8,147 nt of DNA from Clostridia bacterium (GTDB lineage: Bacteria; Bacillota; Clostridia; Oscillospirales; CAG-272), in contig JAKSPW010000050.1 in the NCBI GenBank assembly GCA_024404435.1, forward strand, positions 1 to 8,147, in the 5' to 3' direction. A program made the position numbers and the translations under genes. Below are positions 7,159 to 8,147 of the stretch, piece by piece; positions within the stretch are counted from its first letter, which is position 1; every line of letters begins with the position of its first letter. Under the pieces are notes generated by a model. That model searched no databases. It saw only the letters and a list, made by a program, of their open reading frames with translations, and was not told the origin of the DNA.

Positions 7159-8147
7159 ATGAAAAAGATTATCGCTCTTCTCATGGTAGCTCTTATGCTG
7201 CTCAGCTTTGCTGCATGCGGTAAAGCAGGCGACGATGCATCTGACGGTCTCAGCGAGACTCCCATCGATGCTGTTGAGCTCAAGGCTGATTTCGAAGTGC
7301 CGGATGATTTCAAAATCGGTTTCATCTTCCTGCATGACGAAAAGTCTACGTACGACCTTAACTTCATGAACGGTGTTGCTGAAGTTAAAGAAATTCTCGG
7401 TCTTTCCGACGATCAGGTTCTCATGAGATACCCGATCGACGAGAGTTCTGAGTGCACGGACGCTGCTGAGTACCTCGCAGAGCAGGGATGCAGCATCGTA
7501 TTTGCTGACTCCTTCGGTCACGAGCCCTTCATCAGCGAAGTAGCTGCTAAGTATCCGGACGTTCAGTTCTGCCATGCAACGGGTACAACTGCTCACACCG
7601 CAGGTCTTGACAACTTCCACAACGCATTTGCTTCCATCTACGAAGGCAGATACCTCGCAGGTATCGCTGCAGGTCTCAAGCTCAATGAGATGATCGACAA
7701 CGGCGACATCAAGGCTGAAGATGCTGTTATCGGCTACGTCGGCGCATTCCCGTACGCAGAAGTTAAGTCCGGTTACACTTCCTTCTTCCTCGGCGCAAGA
7801 AGCGTTTGCCCGAGCGCTACGATGAAGGTCAACTTCACGAACTCCTGGTTCGACGTTGATAAGGAACGTCAGAATGCTCTCGCTCTCATCAACGACGGCT
7901 GCGTTCTTATCAGCCAGCACGCTGACTCCATGGGTGCTCCCTCCGCTTGCGAAGAAAAGGGTATCCCGGACGTTTCCTACAACGGAAGCACGTTTGACGA
8001 CTGCCCCGAAACGTTCATCGTTTCCTCCAGAATCAACTGGGCTCCTTACTACCTGCACATCATCGACTGCGTCATCAACGGTAAGGATATCGAAGCTGAC
8101 TGGTGCGGCGGTATCAAAGAAGGTTCTGTAGTTCTTACAGGCATCAA
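7159..8147 (+). CDS. BMP-family ABC transporter substrate-binding lipoprotein (3' end beyond the window)
   Basis: This is an extracytoplasmic, lipid-anchored solute receptor of the BMP (basic membrane protein / PnrA-like) family, which typically delivers nucleosides to an ABC importer. The frame stays open to the window end, with 329 codons visible. Residues 1-20 are a lipoprotein signal: MKK, a hydrophobic core, then LSFAAC with Cys20 as the lipid-modified residue. A short polar linker follows, then the periplasmic-binding fold from KIGFIF (52-57), with HDEKSTYDLNF (59-69) where BMP proteins carry their first ligand-loop motif. The late segment NWAPYYLHIIDCVINGK is also typical. Codons are strongly biased (no TTA, CTA or TCA seen), suggesting high expression. 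The ATPase and permease genes would be expected downstream. Nucleoside specificity is inferred from the family and the neighbouring xpt; sugar or other ligands are possible. Confidence 0.88.
   Translation, partial: MKKIIALLMVALMLLSFAACGKAGDDASDGLSETPIDAVELKADFEVPDDFKIGFIFLHDEKSTYDLNFMNGVAEVKEILGLSDDQVLMRYPIDESSECTDAAEYLAEQGCSIVFADSFGHEPFISEVAAKYPDVQFCHATGTTAHTAGLDNFHNAFASIYEGRYLAGIAAGLKLNEMIDNGDIKAEDAVIGYVGAFPYAEVKSGYTSFFLGARSVCPSATMKVNFTNSWFDVDKERQNALALINDGCVLISQHADSMGAPSACEEKGIPDVSYNGSTFDDCPETFIVSSRINWAPYYLHIIDCVINGKDIEADWCGGIKEGSVVLTGI

Noticed and set aside
7054..8058. 334-codon minus-strand open frame opposite the BMP gene
   Set aside because: It is exactly in codon phase with the plus-strand gene and is explained by that gene's lack of TTA, CTA and TCA codons. 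The protein is of no recognisable family, while the plus strand has a signal peptide, ribosome binding site and family motifs.

Overview
The window looks like chromosomal DNA from a Gram-positive, low- to mid-GC Firmicute, most likely a clostridial gut-type lineage. The evidence is a PolC-type (exonuclease-containing) replicative polymerase, the gene order site-2 protease - ispG - polC, strong AAGGA/AGGAGG ribosome binding sites, and a lipobox-bearing BMP-family lipoprotein. Base composition is balanced rather than AT-rich, which points away from the classic AT-rich Clostridium species. The genus cannot be fixed from this sequence.

Left part (1-6214): three same-strand housekeeping genes read as one operon. 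They are the 3' end of an RseP/RasP-type intramembrane metalloprotease, ispG (4Fe-4S HMBPP synthase of the MEP isoprenoid pathway), and a full-length polC. The gaps are short: 46 nt holding a 10-bp hairpin, then 14 nt holding only a ribosome binding site. A perfect 34-nt palindrome directly after polC probably ends the operon.

Right part (6215-8147): an AT-rich intergenic stretch of 280 nt carries an imperfect inverted repeat and a strong sigma-A-type promoter (TTGATT, 17 nt, TATAAT). A roughly 130-nt leader follows, with a GC-rich helix and a terminator-like hairpin plus T tract, and then xpt (xanthine phosphoribosyltransferase). xpt ends in a terminator whose stem includes its stop codon. 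Next, preceded by a 20-nt AT-rich palindrome, comes a BMP-family substrate-binding lipoprotein with translationally optimised codon use; it runs off the window. BMP proteins commonly bind nucleosides, so xpt plus BMP reads as a purine salvage pair, though they look like separate transcription units.

Nothing here is clearly a new system: no mobile element, CRISPR array, phage or toxin gene was seen. The best candidate for something undescribed is the xpt leader, which has the layout of an attenuation-controlled 5' UTR but lacks the recognisable guanine-riboswitch core often found upstream of xpt.
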